This document shows, one piece after another, positions 8,505 through 16,941 of a DNA stretch of 64,000 nt. Under the pieces are notes generated by a model. That model was given only the letters and a program-made list of their open reading frames with translations, did no database searches and had not been told where the DNA came from. Position numbers and translations under genes: made by a program. The stretch is from the NCBI RefSeq assembly GCF_016899855.1, contig NZ_JACJJG010000005.1, positions 1 through 64,000 of the forward strand, written 5' to 3'. How positions within the stretch are numbered: position 1 is the stretch's first letter; the number at the start of each line of letters is the position of its first letter. Source of the stretch: Marseilla massiliensis (lineage in GTDB: Bacteria; Bacteroidota; Bacteroidia; Bacteroidales; Bacteroidaceae).

Positions 8505-8586
8505 AAGTGAGTACGGTATAAGAATGATACCCACTGACCGCTTGAAGTAGGATTATTATCACATCATCATTATACCGAACTCACGT
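8505..8586. repeat. Inverted-repeat element B
   Basis: An 82 bp element with 15 bp terminal inverted repeats (GTGAGTACGGTATAA, 8507-8521, and complement 8570-8584, one mismatch). Its left half matches element A in inverted orientation (including GACCGCTTGAA), and its right half matches A directly (ACATCATnATTATACCGAAC). Together with A it frames about 400 bp. Confidence 0.65.
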
Positions 8587-8658
8587 TTTTTATAGTACAA
8601 AGCCTTACCTGTTGAAGGGCATAATGCTTATATCTGTTTTTTTACTTTCCCCATACAC

Positions 8659-9789
8659 CTAAACTGCCGATGAGCTGTTTTTCCTCCATTTGGAGGGAGA
8701 GCAGCCTTCCTTGTCAGTGAAAATCTTGGTGAAATAGCTCAACGAAAGGAATCCCGACGCTTCCGATATTGCCGACACTGTAAGTTCGGGCTGTTGAACC
8801 AACATCCGCTTGGCGTATTCAATACGGAGTCCCGCAATCCATTCGCGGAAAGACATGTGGTAAGTTGACTTGATGTAGGCAGCCAGATAAGTGCGGTTAG
8901 TGTCGAGCGTGCCGGCCAGTTCCTCAATGTTAAGTCCCGGGCTGGTATATCCCTCCATGCCGACCCATGAGTCAAGTTTCTCTCCAATGCCAGCATAATA
9001 AGCCGGCGTTATCTGTGGCGGCTCTTTACGGGTCTGCCGATTTTTACCCCCCCCAATGGGCTCCGGCGCCATCTTTTCGAGAATGGTCTCCACCTGTTCG
9101 TAAAACAGAAGGTAGTTCATGTAAGACCAGTAGAGGTAGATGTAGAAGGGGATGGACGAAATAATCCACAGGAATACATACCTGTCAGGCAGGAATGTCA
9201 ACAATCCGCAGCTGATACCGTATATGACCGCCCACCAAGTGAAGACGGACATCCACTGTATGTAGGCGGCGATGTGCTCGGAATGGGTGTCGTCAAACAG
9301 TCGTACGGCACGGCGGTAGGTCATGATGAGCCTCCGTGCCAGGTGTATGCCGTAGGCGAGCAGCCACAGGGCCATGACGAACAGGCCCGCGTATTGCCAC
9401 GCTCCTTTTGGCATAAGCTCGAGTATAACCGCCGAAAGGGCAGTGAACGCCAGCCAATATATAATATGCCTCATAAAGCGTTGCCTCGTAAGGTACGTTC
9501 TGTCGAGCAAGGCTGTAAGTGCCGAACTGAACAGCCAGTAGGACAGGAAATACGTTGATAGGTTCATCAGGATGGCCACTCCCGGGCGGTAGAAGCGCAC
9601 TCCGAGAAACAAATGAACCGAATAGTTTGCCGAAAGCGCCATCAGCGCCACGCCCATGATACGTCGTGAGCGTACGTAGTTGGCGAAGATGGGCTTGTCG
9701 GGAGTCTTTGCGGCAAGGAAATAGGCGGCAAAGAAGAGCATCAGCACCAGTGCCGTGCCAAGTGAGAATTCATATATCGTATAATCCAT
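8659..9789 (-). CDS. Membrane-embedded AraC-family transcriptional regulator
   Basis: A 376-residue protein. Residues about 5-235 contain around seven hydrophobic segments (for example LGTALVLMLFFAAYFLA and FLWIISSIPFYIYLYW). After a polar linker (about 236-262) comes a C-terminal AraC helix-turn-helix pair (LNIEELAGTLDTNRTYLAAYI, VSAISEASGFLSLSYFTKIF, SPSKWRK). Such 7TM-AraC proteins often lie beside Bacteroidales surface-structure operons and are thought to pass a membrane signal to DNA. It is encoded on the same strand as the fimbrial operon and directly upstream of it, so it is the likely regulator. A G8 tract encodes Gly246-248 in the linker; a one-base change there would cut off the DNA-binding domain. 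Confidence 0.8.
   Translation of the reverse strand: MDYTIYEFSLGTALVLMLFFAAYFLAAKTPDKPIFANYVRSRRIMGVALMALSANYSVHLFLGVRFYRPGVAILMNLSTYFLSYWLFSSALTALLDRTYLTRQRFMRHIIYWLAFTALSAVILELMPKGAWQYAGLFVMALWLLAYGIHLARRLIMTYRRAVRLFDDTHSEHIAAYIQWMSVFTWWAVIYGISCGLLTFLPDRYVFLWIISSIPFYIYLYWSYMNYLLFYEQVETILEKMAPEPIGGGKNRQTRKEPPQITPAYYAGIGEKLDSWVGMEGYTSPGLNIEELAGTLDTNRTYLAAYIKSTYHMSFREWIAGLRIEYAKRMLVQQPELTVSAISEASGFLSLSYFTKIFTDKEGCSPSKWRKNSSSAV
9047..9054 (-). repeat. G8 homopolymer tract inside the AraC regulator gene
   Basis: Eight consecutive C on the plus strand (G8 on the coding strand) encode Gly246-248, at the junction of the membrane part and the DNA-binding part. The gene is in frame as sequenced. Homopolymers of this length are classical slipped-strand mispairing sites. 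Confidence 0.85.
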
Positions 9790-10014
9790 CGTTGCTTGTT
9801 TTAGTGCGCCGGCCGTTTTCTGGAAAGGCGCCTCCCCGGTGTCTTTTCAGCGGATTGGCGTTGTGCGGACCGAATGTCACGGCGTAGCAGGTACAAAAAT
9901 ACAATGTTTTTACGTCTTTATGAATTTTCATGCCATGTATTTTATGTTAATACGGCATAAAGGCGGAAAACCGGAGTCACGTTAATGCGCTGGCGGGATG
10001 GTACGGAATATGTT

Positions 10015-10053
10015 AATATGCCAAAATGGAGACACTCCCCATTTTGGCATATT
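10015..10053. promoter_or_regulatory. 15 bp perfect palindrome downstream of the alpha-galactosidase gene
   Basis: AATATGCCAAAATGG (10015-10029) and its exact complement (10039-10053) flank a 9 bp centre. There is no T-run, so it may be an operator rather than a terminator, although it lies about 130 bp past the GH36 stop. A shorter relative, GCCATTTTGGC, occurs at 23896-23906. The rest of the 390 bp gap (9790-10180) shows no gene. Confidence 0.4.
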
Positions 10054-10180
10054 CTCTGTAGACAAGACGAAATCTTGAGGTTATTGTGGTTCTGCGGTAT
10101 GTCCTCTTACGTTGTATGCGTGCATACGGCATGTCCCGTTTACAGTGCTTGCCGTTCGTGTGGCAAGGATGTTATTTGTG

Positions 10181-12388
10181 TTATTTCACTTCCTCGAGAT
10201 ACAATACCCGGCTGGCGTAATCGTTCAGCTTGTTGTAGTCTACGTCGTGTGTGTATGGAATCTCGAGTCCCGTGTCCATGAGGAACGCGCCGCTGAAGGT
10301 CTTTCCCTCGAATTTCAACGGGTTGTTGTCTATTCTGTCAAGCTCGTGTACGCGGTAAGTCTTTGTCCTGTCGAGGCCGGCCATCTTGACGCGTGGCAGG
10401 TGCTGGTTGACGAAAGTCTCGGTCTTCCACCAGTAGAACACGGCTTTGTCCTTAGCCTCTGATGTGTACATGAGCGACGCAACGCCCAGTCTGTCGTACG
10501 GAGATACGAGCCGGTAGATGTCGCCGAACTGCACGACGGGCCTGATTTGCTTGTACTCGGCAATGGCCTTGCGGCACAGCTCCTTCTCTTCGTCGGTCAT
10601 GTTCTTTGGCTGTATCTCCATGCCGAGCCGTCCGCTCATGGCCACGTCGATACGGAATTTGATAGGTATGGTGCGGAACGTCTGGTGGTTGGGCTTTGAG
10701 CTGATGTGCGACGCCATTGCTATTGCCGGGAAGAAGTATGACGTGCCCCACTGCATGTAAATGCGTTGCAGCGCGTCGGTGTTGTCGCTTACCCAGAACT
10801 CGTCGAAGTATGGCAGCACGCCCCAGTTTGCCCTGGCACCTCCACTGGCGCAAGCCTGTATTATGAGGTCGGGATACTTGGCCCTGATACGCTGGCATAC
10901 CTTCTCGAATCCGCGGTGGTAGTTGATGTACAGATGGCTCTGGTTGTCCTTTGTAAGGTATGTCGAGCCGTGGCTCTGTATGCCCATGTTGGCGTCCCAC
11001 TTGATGTATGCTATTTCGGGATATTTGGTCATGAGGTTGTCAACCACGCCGAACACGAAGTCTTGAACCTCGGGGTTGCCCAGGTCGAGCATTAGCTGTG
11101 TGCCCCCTCGGCCTGTCGCCGGCTGTCGGTTGGGCGCGTTTACAATCCACTCAGGGTGTTTCTCGTACAGTTCGCTCTTGGTGTTGGTAGCCTCGGGCTC
11201 AATCCAAATACCGAATTTCACGCCGTTTTTCTTTGCGTCGCGCAGCAGTCCCTCAATGCCTTCCGGCAGTTTCCGCTTGTCGACTGTCCAGTCGCCGAGC
11301 GCTGCGTTGTCGCTGTTGCGCTGGTATTTCGTGCCGAACCATCCGTCGTCCATGACGAACAGCTCTCCGCCCATCGATGCAATGTCGGCCATCATCTGGT
11401 CCATGCCCTCCTGGTTGATGTTGAAGTACACGCCCTCCCAGCTGTTGAGCAGTATCATTCGTTCCCTGTCGCCGTGCATGAGCCGGTATTTGCGTCCCCA
11501 TCGGTGGAAGTTGCGGCTGGCTCCGCTAAGTCCTTCACGGCTGTATGTCAGGGCGAGTGCAGGAGTGGCGAATGTCTCGCCCCGTTTCAGGTTGTACGTA
11601 GAGTTCTCCTCGTTGATACCCGCGAAGAAGTGGTGATACTCGCTTTCGTCGGTGTCAACACGGAGTTTGTAGTTGCCTCCGTAGCACAGCGCCGCGCCGA
11701 TTGTTGCTCCGGTGTTCTCCTGTGGGCGTCCGTCGAGCGAGAACATAACCTCGGCGTGCGCGGTGTGCGAGTTGCGGATGCCGTCCTTGTTCTTGATGAC
11801 TTTCATGCCCGGTTCGAGCGGTTCCTGCAATAATCTCCCTTCATTAGCCCATGCACCGTACAGCGACGACAGCCATACCGTGCCCCGGCGTATAGGCAGG
11901 TAGCCCGAGGCGAACTGGTTGAGCGCCACCTCTCCTTTCTCGTCATGGCGTATCTCTGTCCACGTCTCGATGATGTCCACGTCGTTGTATGCCCTGTAGC
12001 ACACGTCGACATAGAACGGATATACCTTGTCTTTCATGCTGACGCGTGTCACGGTGGCGTTGCCCTCCGTAGCTGTTGTAACATTCTCAACCGCCATTTG
12101 CAACGACATGTTGCCGTCGGCGTGCTTCACCGCCAGCGCGGTCTCGCCCTGGCAGTTCATGCCGTACACGGGATAGGCGGCGTATGTGGCGCCCCCGGCG
12201 TTGGAAAGTGCGGCAAGGTCGGCGGCCGACAGCCTGTCGCCATAGTACATTTGCTTAAGTTCGGCGCCCTCGGTGGCGTCGATTACCAATGAAGTATGTG
12301 GCGTGGCAACCTCTATTGGGGCCGCCGCCGCGCCGCTTATGAGTGCCAACGCACCCGCAAGCAAGCCAAGTCTTTTCATGAAGTCCAT
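10181..12388 (-). CDS. Alpha-galactosidase, GH36 family, exported
   Basis: A 735-residue glycoside hydrolase that should remove alpha-1,6-linked galactose from galactomannan or related oligosaccharides. It has a signal peptide (KRLGLLAGALALISGAAAA), an N-terminal beta-sandwich, and a TIM barrel with the GH36 landmarks: MDDGWFGTK, KFGIWIEPE, the nucleophile Asp in YIKWDANMG, CASGGAR, and the acid/base Asp in SDNTD. The frame extends to 12427, but the -7 element TAACTTTG at 12425-12432 excludes that start; ATG 12388 (or 12379) gives the signal peptide. It diverges from the AraC gene that precedes the mannan operon, so it is probably co-regulated with that operon, and it fits galactoglucomannan breakdown. 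Confidence 0.88.
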   Translation of the reverse strand: MDFMKRLGLLAGALALISGAAAAPIEVATPHTSLVIDATEGAELKQMYYGDRLSAADLAALSNAGGATYAAYPVYGMNCQGETALAVKHADGNMSLQMAVENVTTATEGNATVTRVSMKDKVYPFYVDVCYRAYNDVDIIETWTEIRHDEKGEVALNQFASGYLPIRRGTVWLSSLYGAWANEGRLLQEPLEPGMKVIKNKDGIRNSHTAHAEVMFSLDGRPQENTGATIGAALCYGGNYKLRVDTDESEYHHFFAGINEENSTYNLKRGETFATPALALTYSREGLSGASRNFHRWGRKYRLMHGDRERMILLNSWEGVYFNINQEGMDQMMADIASMGGELFVMDDGWFGTKYQRNSDNAALGDWTVDKRKLPEGIEGLLRDAKKNGVKFGIWIEPEATNTKSELYEKHPEWIVNAPNRQPATGRGGTQLMLDLGNPEVQDFVFGVVDNLMTKYPEIAYIKWDANMGIQSHGSTYLTKDNQSHLYINYHRGFEKVCQRIRAKYPDLIIQACASGGARANWGVLPYFDEFWVSDNTDALQRIYMQWGTSYFFPAIAMASHISSKPNHQTFRTIPIKFRIDVAMSGRLGMEIQPKNMTDEEKELCRKAIAEYKQIRPVVQFGDIYRLVSPYDRLGVASLMYTSEAKDKAVFYWWKTETFVNQHLPRVKMAGLDRTKTYRVHELDRIDNNPLKFEGKTFSGAFLMDTGLEIPYTHDVDYNKLNDYASRVLYLEEVK

Positions 12389-12424
12389 TTTTGTTCGTAT
12401 AGTTTTCAGATTATTTTCCGCTTG

Positions 12425-12432
12425 CAAAGTTA
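12425..12432 (-). promoter_or_regulatory. -7 element of the GH36 gene promoter
   Basis: The minus strand reads TAACTTTG, an exact TAnnTTTG match about 37 bp before the ATG at 12388. It decides against the longer ORF start at 12427. Confidence 0.55.
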
Positions 12433-12700
12433 GTGATTGTAATCCGAAAAGGGCGATATTATTTTGTCAGATATTGGTATAAAATCGCCATGTTCACGAT
12501 CTTCGGCATTTTATTGTGGCTGAGAGGTGCCGCCGGCGGCCGAGTCCCAATGCAGAAGTCGGCGGCCGCTCCACGACGCCGGCCGTGCCGCTGAGGGGAT
12601 TATCGTGGTATGTAACGCGCCGTGATGACTTTTGGGACACTATATATGCATATTTGTATCGTTTTTGTCAAAAAAGTATGACAATTCAAAAAAATAGCAT

Positions 12701-12708
12701 TATATTTG
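12701..12708 (+). promoter_or_regulatory. -7 element of the mannan-locus AraC gene
   Basis: TATATTTG matches TAnnTTTG, 38 bp upstream of the ATG at 12746. The gap 12433-12700 between the divergent promoters also holds a GC-rich palindrome (GCCGCCGGCGGC, 12530-12541) but no gene. Confidence 0.5.
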
Positions 12709-12745
12709 CGTATATTTTTTAATTGACCTTAAATACCAACGTATC

Positions 12746-13639
12746 ATGACCAAGAATAATTCCGAGCATTATATTCTCAGGGAAATTACGCCGCTGTCGG
12801 AGAAGGACTGTTTCTACATCGTTGACCGTCACAAAAAGGAATTCACTTATCCCATACACTGTCATGATGAGTACGAGCTGAACTTCGTTGAGCACGGCAG
12901 GGGGCTTCAGCGCATAGTGGGCGACTCGGTCGAGACCGTTGACGACTATGACCTTGTGCTCATTACCACGCCCGAGCTGGAGCATGTATGGGAGCAGGGC
13001 ACTTGTGACTCGGAGGACATACGCGAGATAACGATACAGTTCTCGCCGCATTTTTTTGACAGCCTTGCCACTACCAACCAGTTCGACCGCGTCAAGACAA
13101 TGCTTGACAAGGCACGCAACGGCCTGAGTTTTCCGATGGAAGCCATCATGAAGATATACTTCCTGCTCGACACCCTGCCCGAGACAAAGGGGTTCTATGC
13201 CGTAACCCAGTTTCTTACGCTGCTCTACGAGCTGTCGTTCTTTACCGACAAGGCGCACAGCCTGTCGACGTCGTCGTTCGCCAAGGTGAACGTACAGGCC
13301 AACAGCCGGCGTGTGCTGAAGATACAGCAGTACATCAGCGACCATTATCAGGACGAGGTGCACCTGTCGAAACTGGCCGACATGGTGGGCATGTCGCCGG
13401 CGGCTTTCAGCCGTTTCTTCAAGCAGCGCACTGGCAAGAAGCTGTCAGACTATATCATAGACATACGCCTCGGCCATGCAGCCCGTATGCTGGTGGATAC
13501 GACAATGTCGGTAGCCGAGATATGTTATGACTGCGGTTTCAATAACCTGTCCAACTTCAACCGTATCTTCAAGCGCAAGAAAAACTGCTCGCCTACGGAG
13601 TTCCGCGAGACGTATTTCAAGAAGAAAATCATTATTTAG
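12746..13639 (+). CDS. AraC-family regulator of the mannan locus
   Basis: A 297-residue cytoplasmic regulator. The N-terminal cupin-like sensor domain shows FTYPIHCHDEYELNFVEHGRG, and the C-terminal AraC domain (about residues 190-290) has two helix-turn-helix units (VHLSKLADMVGMSPAAFSRFF and VAEICYDCGFNNLSNFNRIF, closing CSPTEFRETY). It sits between the divergent alpha-galactosidase and the mannanase operon, so it probably senses a mannan-derived sugar and activates both sides; that role is inferred from position. An intrinsic terminator follows 10 bp after the stop, so the gene is transcribed alone. Confidence 0.85.
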   Translation: MTKNNSEHYILREITPLSEKDCFYIVDRHKKEFTYPIHCHDEYELNFVEHGRGLQRIVGDSVETVDDYDLVLITTPELEHVWEQGTCDSEDIREITIQFSPHFFDSLATTNQFDRVKTMLDKARNGLSFPMEAIMKIYFLLDTLPETKGFYAVTQFLTLLYELSFFTDKAHSLSTSSFAKVNVQANSRRVLKIQQYISDHYQDEVHLSKLADMVGMSPAAFSRFFKQRTGKKLSDYIIDIRLGHAARMLVDTTMSVAEICYDCGFNNLSNFNRIFKRKKNCSPTEFRETYFKKKIII

Positions 13640-13649
13640 TTTCTTTACG

Positions 13650-13685
13650 GCGTGCCTTCAATATGCGAAGGCACGCTTATTTTTA
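13650..13685 (+). terminator. Intrinsic terminator after the AraC gene
   Basis: A 10 bp stem (GCGTGCCTTC at 13650-13659, complement at 13667-13676) with a 7 nt loop is followed by TTATTTTTA. Confidence 0.75.
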
Positions 13686-14100
13686 TCCAGACGTCAGTTG
13701 TAGGGTGTTGCTTTCCAGACCATTTATAACTTGTTGCGTACTTCTATAGTAGCCAGATTTGCGACCGCCTGGCTACGATGAGGGGATAAGATATAAAGAA
13801 AAAGGTTTATGATGTCATGATTGTTTGTACCTGTTTATGATGAAAATGCACGATGAATGATGTGTGTCCGTATTATATTTGTTTCCTGTTGGCGAAATGT
13901 CAGCCATTATTTGCTGTACCGCCTGATGTGTAATGTTTATGCGGCATTTGGCTTGCATGTTGATTTGCGTTGACGTCTCTATACGGCGATATTCTAAAAT
14001 AAAATACTGACGGACGTGAATATGGCCTGAAATGTGTGCATAATTAAATACTTGATAACCAGTAGTTTAATCCTTGTTTGCGTATGAATGTGCAGTTTTG

Positions 14101-14264
14101 CGACGCAAAATAGCCCATGAAAAGCCGTGTTTCGGTCTTCAAAATGCGGCTTTTGGGTGCGGTAAAGACGGTCTTTCAAGTTGTAAAAGGCCGTCTTTTG
14201 TGTCATGAAAGACCGTTTTTAGGGTAGCTAAAGGCCGTTTATTGTCATGCTAATGACCGTATAT
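14101..14264. repeat. 22-23 bp palindromic-unit array, copy 2
   Basis: About seven consecutive units with cores such as AAAGACGGTCTTT, AAAAGGCCGTCTTTT, AAAGACCGTTTTT and AAAGGCCGTTTATT, spaced 22-23 bp. It is the longest of the nine arrays. The surrounding 933 bp gap (13640-14572) has no gene. Besides this array it contains a GTAGCCAG/CTGGCTAC hairpin (13749-13776) and the operon promoter. Confidence 0.8.
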
Positions 14265-14422
14265 GGCATTGCCGACGTTCTATTTCGGCTGTTCAGACGG
14301 ACATTTTTGTTTTGACATTTTGTTACTTCGGGCATAACGTCAAGAATCAGGTGATTGTGCCGGTCGAAAAGTAAGAAATTATATGTGCGGGCGAAAAAGT
14401 ATTATGATGTGGTAAAATTGTA

Positions 14423-14454
14423 TTTGTCAAAGATAATATAAGAATGTAACTTTG
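14423..14454 (+). promoter_or_regulatory. Promoter of the mannan operon
   Basis: TTTG (14423-14426), a 20 bp spacer and TAACTTTG (14447-14454) form a full consensus Bacteroidetes promoter. The leader before the GH26 ATG is about 110 nt, long enough to hold regulation, although no known riboswitch fold was recognised. Confidence 0.7.
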
Positions 14455-14572
14455 CAACCGAAAATATGTTGAAAACTTGACCTTGACAGTCAAATCTGGT
14501 ATTGACATAATCTAAAGCGGCCCGCGGAGAGGTACGCATTTAAGTAGAAAACCAATAATTTAAGCAATTATT

Positions 14573-15661
14573 ATGAACCTTGTATCAGCAATAACTTTAG
14601 GGGCATGTATGCTGGTTGCCACTGCATGCCAGGCACAGAAGCAGACGAGAACGCCTGAGGCCGTAGCCATGCTCAAGACTCTTGAGAATATGCCGCGTGA
14701 CGGTAAGTTCATGTTCGGACACCATGACGACACGATGTACGGCATAGGCTGGGTGGGTGATGAAGGCCGCAGCGACATCAAGAGCGTGTGCGGCGAATAT
14801 CCCGCTGTGATGTCTTTCGACCTTGGCGACATTGAGCTCGGGCACGACGTCAACCTTGACAGCGTGCCGTTCGACAAAATCAGGCGCGAAGCCGTGGCTC
14901 AATACCGTCGCGGCGGCATGGTTACGATGAGCTGGCACGCCAACAACCCACTGACGGGAAAGAACGCGTGGGACGTGTCCGACTCGTCCGTGGTGCGCTC
15001 GGTGCTGCCCGGCGGGGCCAATCATGAGAAGTTCTTGGGCTGGCTCGACCGTGTGGCAGACTACCTGAACTCGATAAAGACCGCCGACGGCGTTAAGGTG
15101 CCGGTGCTCTTCCGCCCGTGGCACGAGCATACGGGCAGCTGGTTCTGGTGGGGACAGGCGCTCTGTTCTACCGAAGAGTACAAGGCCCTGTGGCAGCTTA
15201 CGTACGACCGTCTGGCGGCCAAGGGCACCGACCAGTTGCTTTGGGCGTACTCGCCCGGCATAGAGCCGAAGGACACTGCCGAGTATCTTGAGCGTTATCC
15301 CGGCGACTCGAAGATAGACCTTATCGGCGCTGACGCTTACCAGTATGGCACGAATGCCGAATATATGGCTACGCTCGACCGCATTCTCGGCATCATGGAG
15401 CAGGTAAGCCGTGAGCACGGCAAGGCCATGGCGCTGACCGAGGCGGGCCATGAGTCGATACCCGACAGCACGTGGTGGACGCAGACTTTGCTGCCCGTAA
15501 TAGCAAAATATCCCATAAGCTACGTGCTCGTATGGCGTAATGCGCACAACAAGCCCGGACATTACTTTGCCCCGTATCCCGGCGAACCGTCGGCAAAAGA
15601 CTTTGTCAAGTTCCATGCCGACAGGCGGACAGTGTTCGTAAAGGCCGGAGGCGAAAAGTAA
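14573..15661 (+). CDS. Beta-mannanase, GH26 family, exported
   Basis: A 362-residue endo- or mannobiose-releasing beta-1,4-mannanase. The hydrophobic leader ends in VATAC (Cys19), which may be a lipidation site or a plain signal peptide. The GH26 barrel shows MFGHHDD, VTMSWHANNP, the acid/base Glu185 in FRPWHEHTGSWFWWG, IDLIGADAYQ and the nucleophile Glu290 in ALTEAGHE. It is the first gene of an operon followed by a GH130 phosphorylase, a symporter and an epimerase, the same order as the B. fragilis mannobiose pathway, so mannobiose is the likely main product. A full consensus promoter lies 120 bp upstream. Confidence 0.9.
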   Translation: MNLVSAITLGACMLVATACQAQKQTRTPEAVAMLKTLENMPRDGKFMFGHHDDTMYGIGWVGDEGRSDIKSVCGEYPAVMSFDLGDIELGHDVNLDSVPFDKIRREAVAQYRRGGMVTMSWHANNPLTGKNAWDVSDSSVVRSVLPGGANHEKFLGWLDRVADYLNSIKTADGVKVPVLFRPWHEHTGSWFWWGQALCSTEEYKALWQLTYDRLAAKGTDQLLWAYSPGIEPKDTAEYLERYPGDSKIDLIGADAYQYGTNAEYMATLDRILGIMEQVSREHGKAMALTEAGHESIPDSTWWTQTLLPVIAKYPISYVLVWRNAHNKPGHYFAPYPGEPSAKDFVKFHADRRTVFVKAGGEK

Positions 15662-15741
15662 AAAGGTAAAAAAGTAAGAAGGTAAATATATAAGGTGAGA
15701 GATTGAGGAAGAAATAATAACCAAAAATAAAATAAGCAACA

Positions 15742-16914
15742 ATGAGTCTGTTTGATGAAAAAGTAAAAGCCCTGTTCGCAGAACATGAGGCCCTGATTAC
15801 CCGCAAGAACGAGCCCGTAAGCCAGTCAAACGGTATTTACACAAGATATAAATACCCCATATTGACTGCTGCCCATACGCCGGTGTTCTGGCGTTATGAC
15901 CTTGACGAGAAATCCAATCCTTACCTGATGGAGCGCATCGGCATGAACGCAACGATGAATTCGGGCGCCATCAAGTGGAACGGTAAGTACGTGCTCGTTG
16001 TACGTGTTGAGGGTGCCGACCGCAAGTCGTTCTTCGCCGTGGCCGAGAGTCCCAACGGTGTGGACAACTTCCGCTTCTGGGATTATCCCGTAACAATGCC
16101 CGACGACGTGATTCCAGCCACCAATATCTACGACATGCGCATTACCGCACATGAGGACGGATGGATTTACGGAGTGTTCTGCGCCGAGCGTCATGACGAC
16201 AACGCGCCCGCCGGCGACCTGTCGGCGGCAACGGCAACGGCTGCCATCGCCCGCACGAAAGACCTCAAGACGTGGTACCGACTGCCTGACCTCAAGACAA
16301 AAAGCCAGCAGCGCAACGTTGTGCTTCACCCCGAGTTTGTTGACGGGAAGTACGCGTTCTACACCCGCCCGCAGGATGGATTCATCGACACCGGCAGCGG
16401 TGGTGGCATCGGTTGGGCGCTCGTTGACGACATAACCCACGCCGAGATAACCGACGAGAAAATCATAGACCTGCGCTATTACCATACCATCAAGGAGGTG
16501 AAGAACGGCGAAGGCCCCCATCCTATAAAGACTCCGAAGGGCTGGCTGCACCTTGCCCACGGCGTAAGAGGGTGTGCGGCAGGCTTGCGTTACGTGCTCT
16601 ACATGTATATGACTGCCCTTGACGACCCGACGAGAGTTATCGCCGCGCCCGGCGGTTACTTCATGGCGCCGGAGGGAGAAGAGCGTATCGGCGACGTGTC
16701 GAACGTGCTGTTTGCAAACGGTTGGATAGCCGACGAGGACGGCATGGTGTACATCTATTATGCGTCTTCCGACACCCGCATGCACGTAGCGGTGTCAACA
16801 ATCGACAAACTCGTCGACTATTGCATGAACACTCCCGAAGACGGACTGACCACAACGGCGTCGGTTGAAACATTGAAGAAGCTGATTGACCGTAATATGA
16901 AGATAATGAAATAA
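15742..16914 (+). CDS. 4-O-beta-D-mannosyl-D-glucose phosphorylase, GH130
   Basis: A 390-residue cytoplasmic enzyme without a signal peptide. It should split beta-1,4-mannosylglucose with phosphate into alpha-mannose-1-phosphate and glucose. The GH130 five-bladed propeller pattern is clear ([49 protein letters not shown]). Asp131 in [13 protein letters not shown] sits at the position of the proton donor of the characterised Bacteroides enzyme, which also has about this length. The gene follows GH26 by 80 bp and precedes the transporter by 27 bp. Its substrate is made by the epimerase encoded two genes downstream. Confidence 0.92.
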   Translation: MSLFDEKVKALFAEHEALITRKNEPVSQSNGIYTRYKYPILTAAHTPVFWRYDLDEKSNPYLMERIGMNATMNSGAIKWNGKYVLVVRVEGADRKSFFAVAESPNGVDNFRFWDYPVTMPDDVIPATNIYDMRITAHEDGWIYGVFCAERHDDNAPAGDLSAATATAAIARTKDLKTWYRLPDLKTKSQQRNVVLHPEFVDGKYAFYTRPQDGFIDTGSGGGIGWALVDDITHAEITDEKIIDLRYYHTIKEVKNGEGPHPIKTPKGWLHLAHGVRGCAAGLRYVLYMYMTALDDPTRVIAAPGGYFMAPEGEERIGDVSNVLFANGWIADEDGMVYIYYASSDTRMHVAVSTIDKLVDYCMNTPEDGLTTTASVETLKKLIDRNMKIMK

Positions 16915-16941
16915 CATGGAATATAGTCTAACTATGGAAAA

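Noticed and set aside
14101-14264. Repeat array considered as a CRISPR
   Set aside because: Units are adjacent, degenerate and palindromic with a 22-23 bp period; there are no unique spacers of about 30 bp and no cas genes.
14597-15742. 381-codon minus-strand ORF over the GH26 gene
   Set aside because: Antisense to a gene with intact catalytic residues; translation has no family resemblance.
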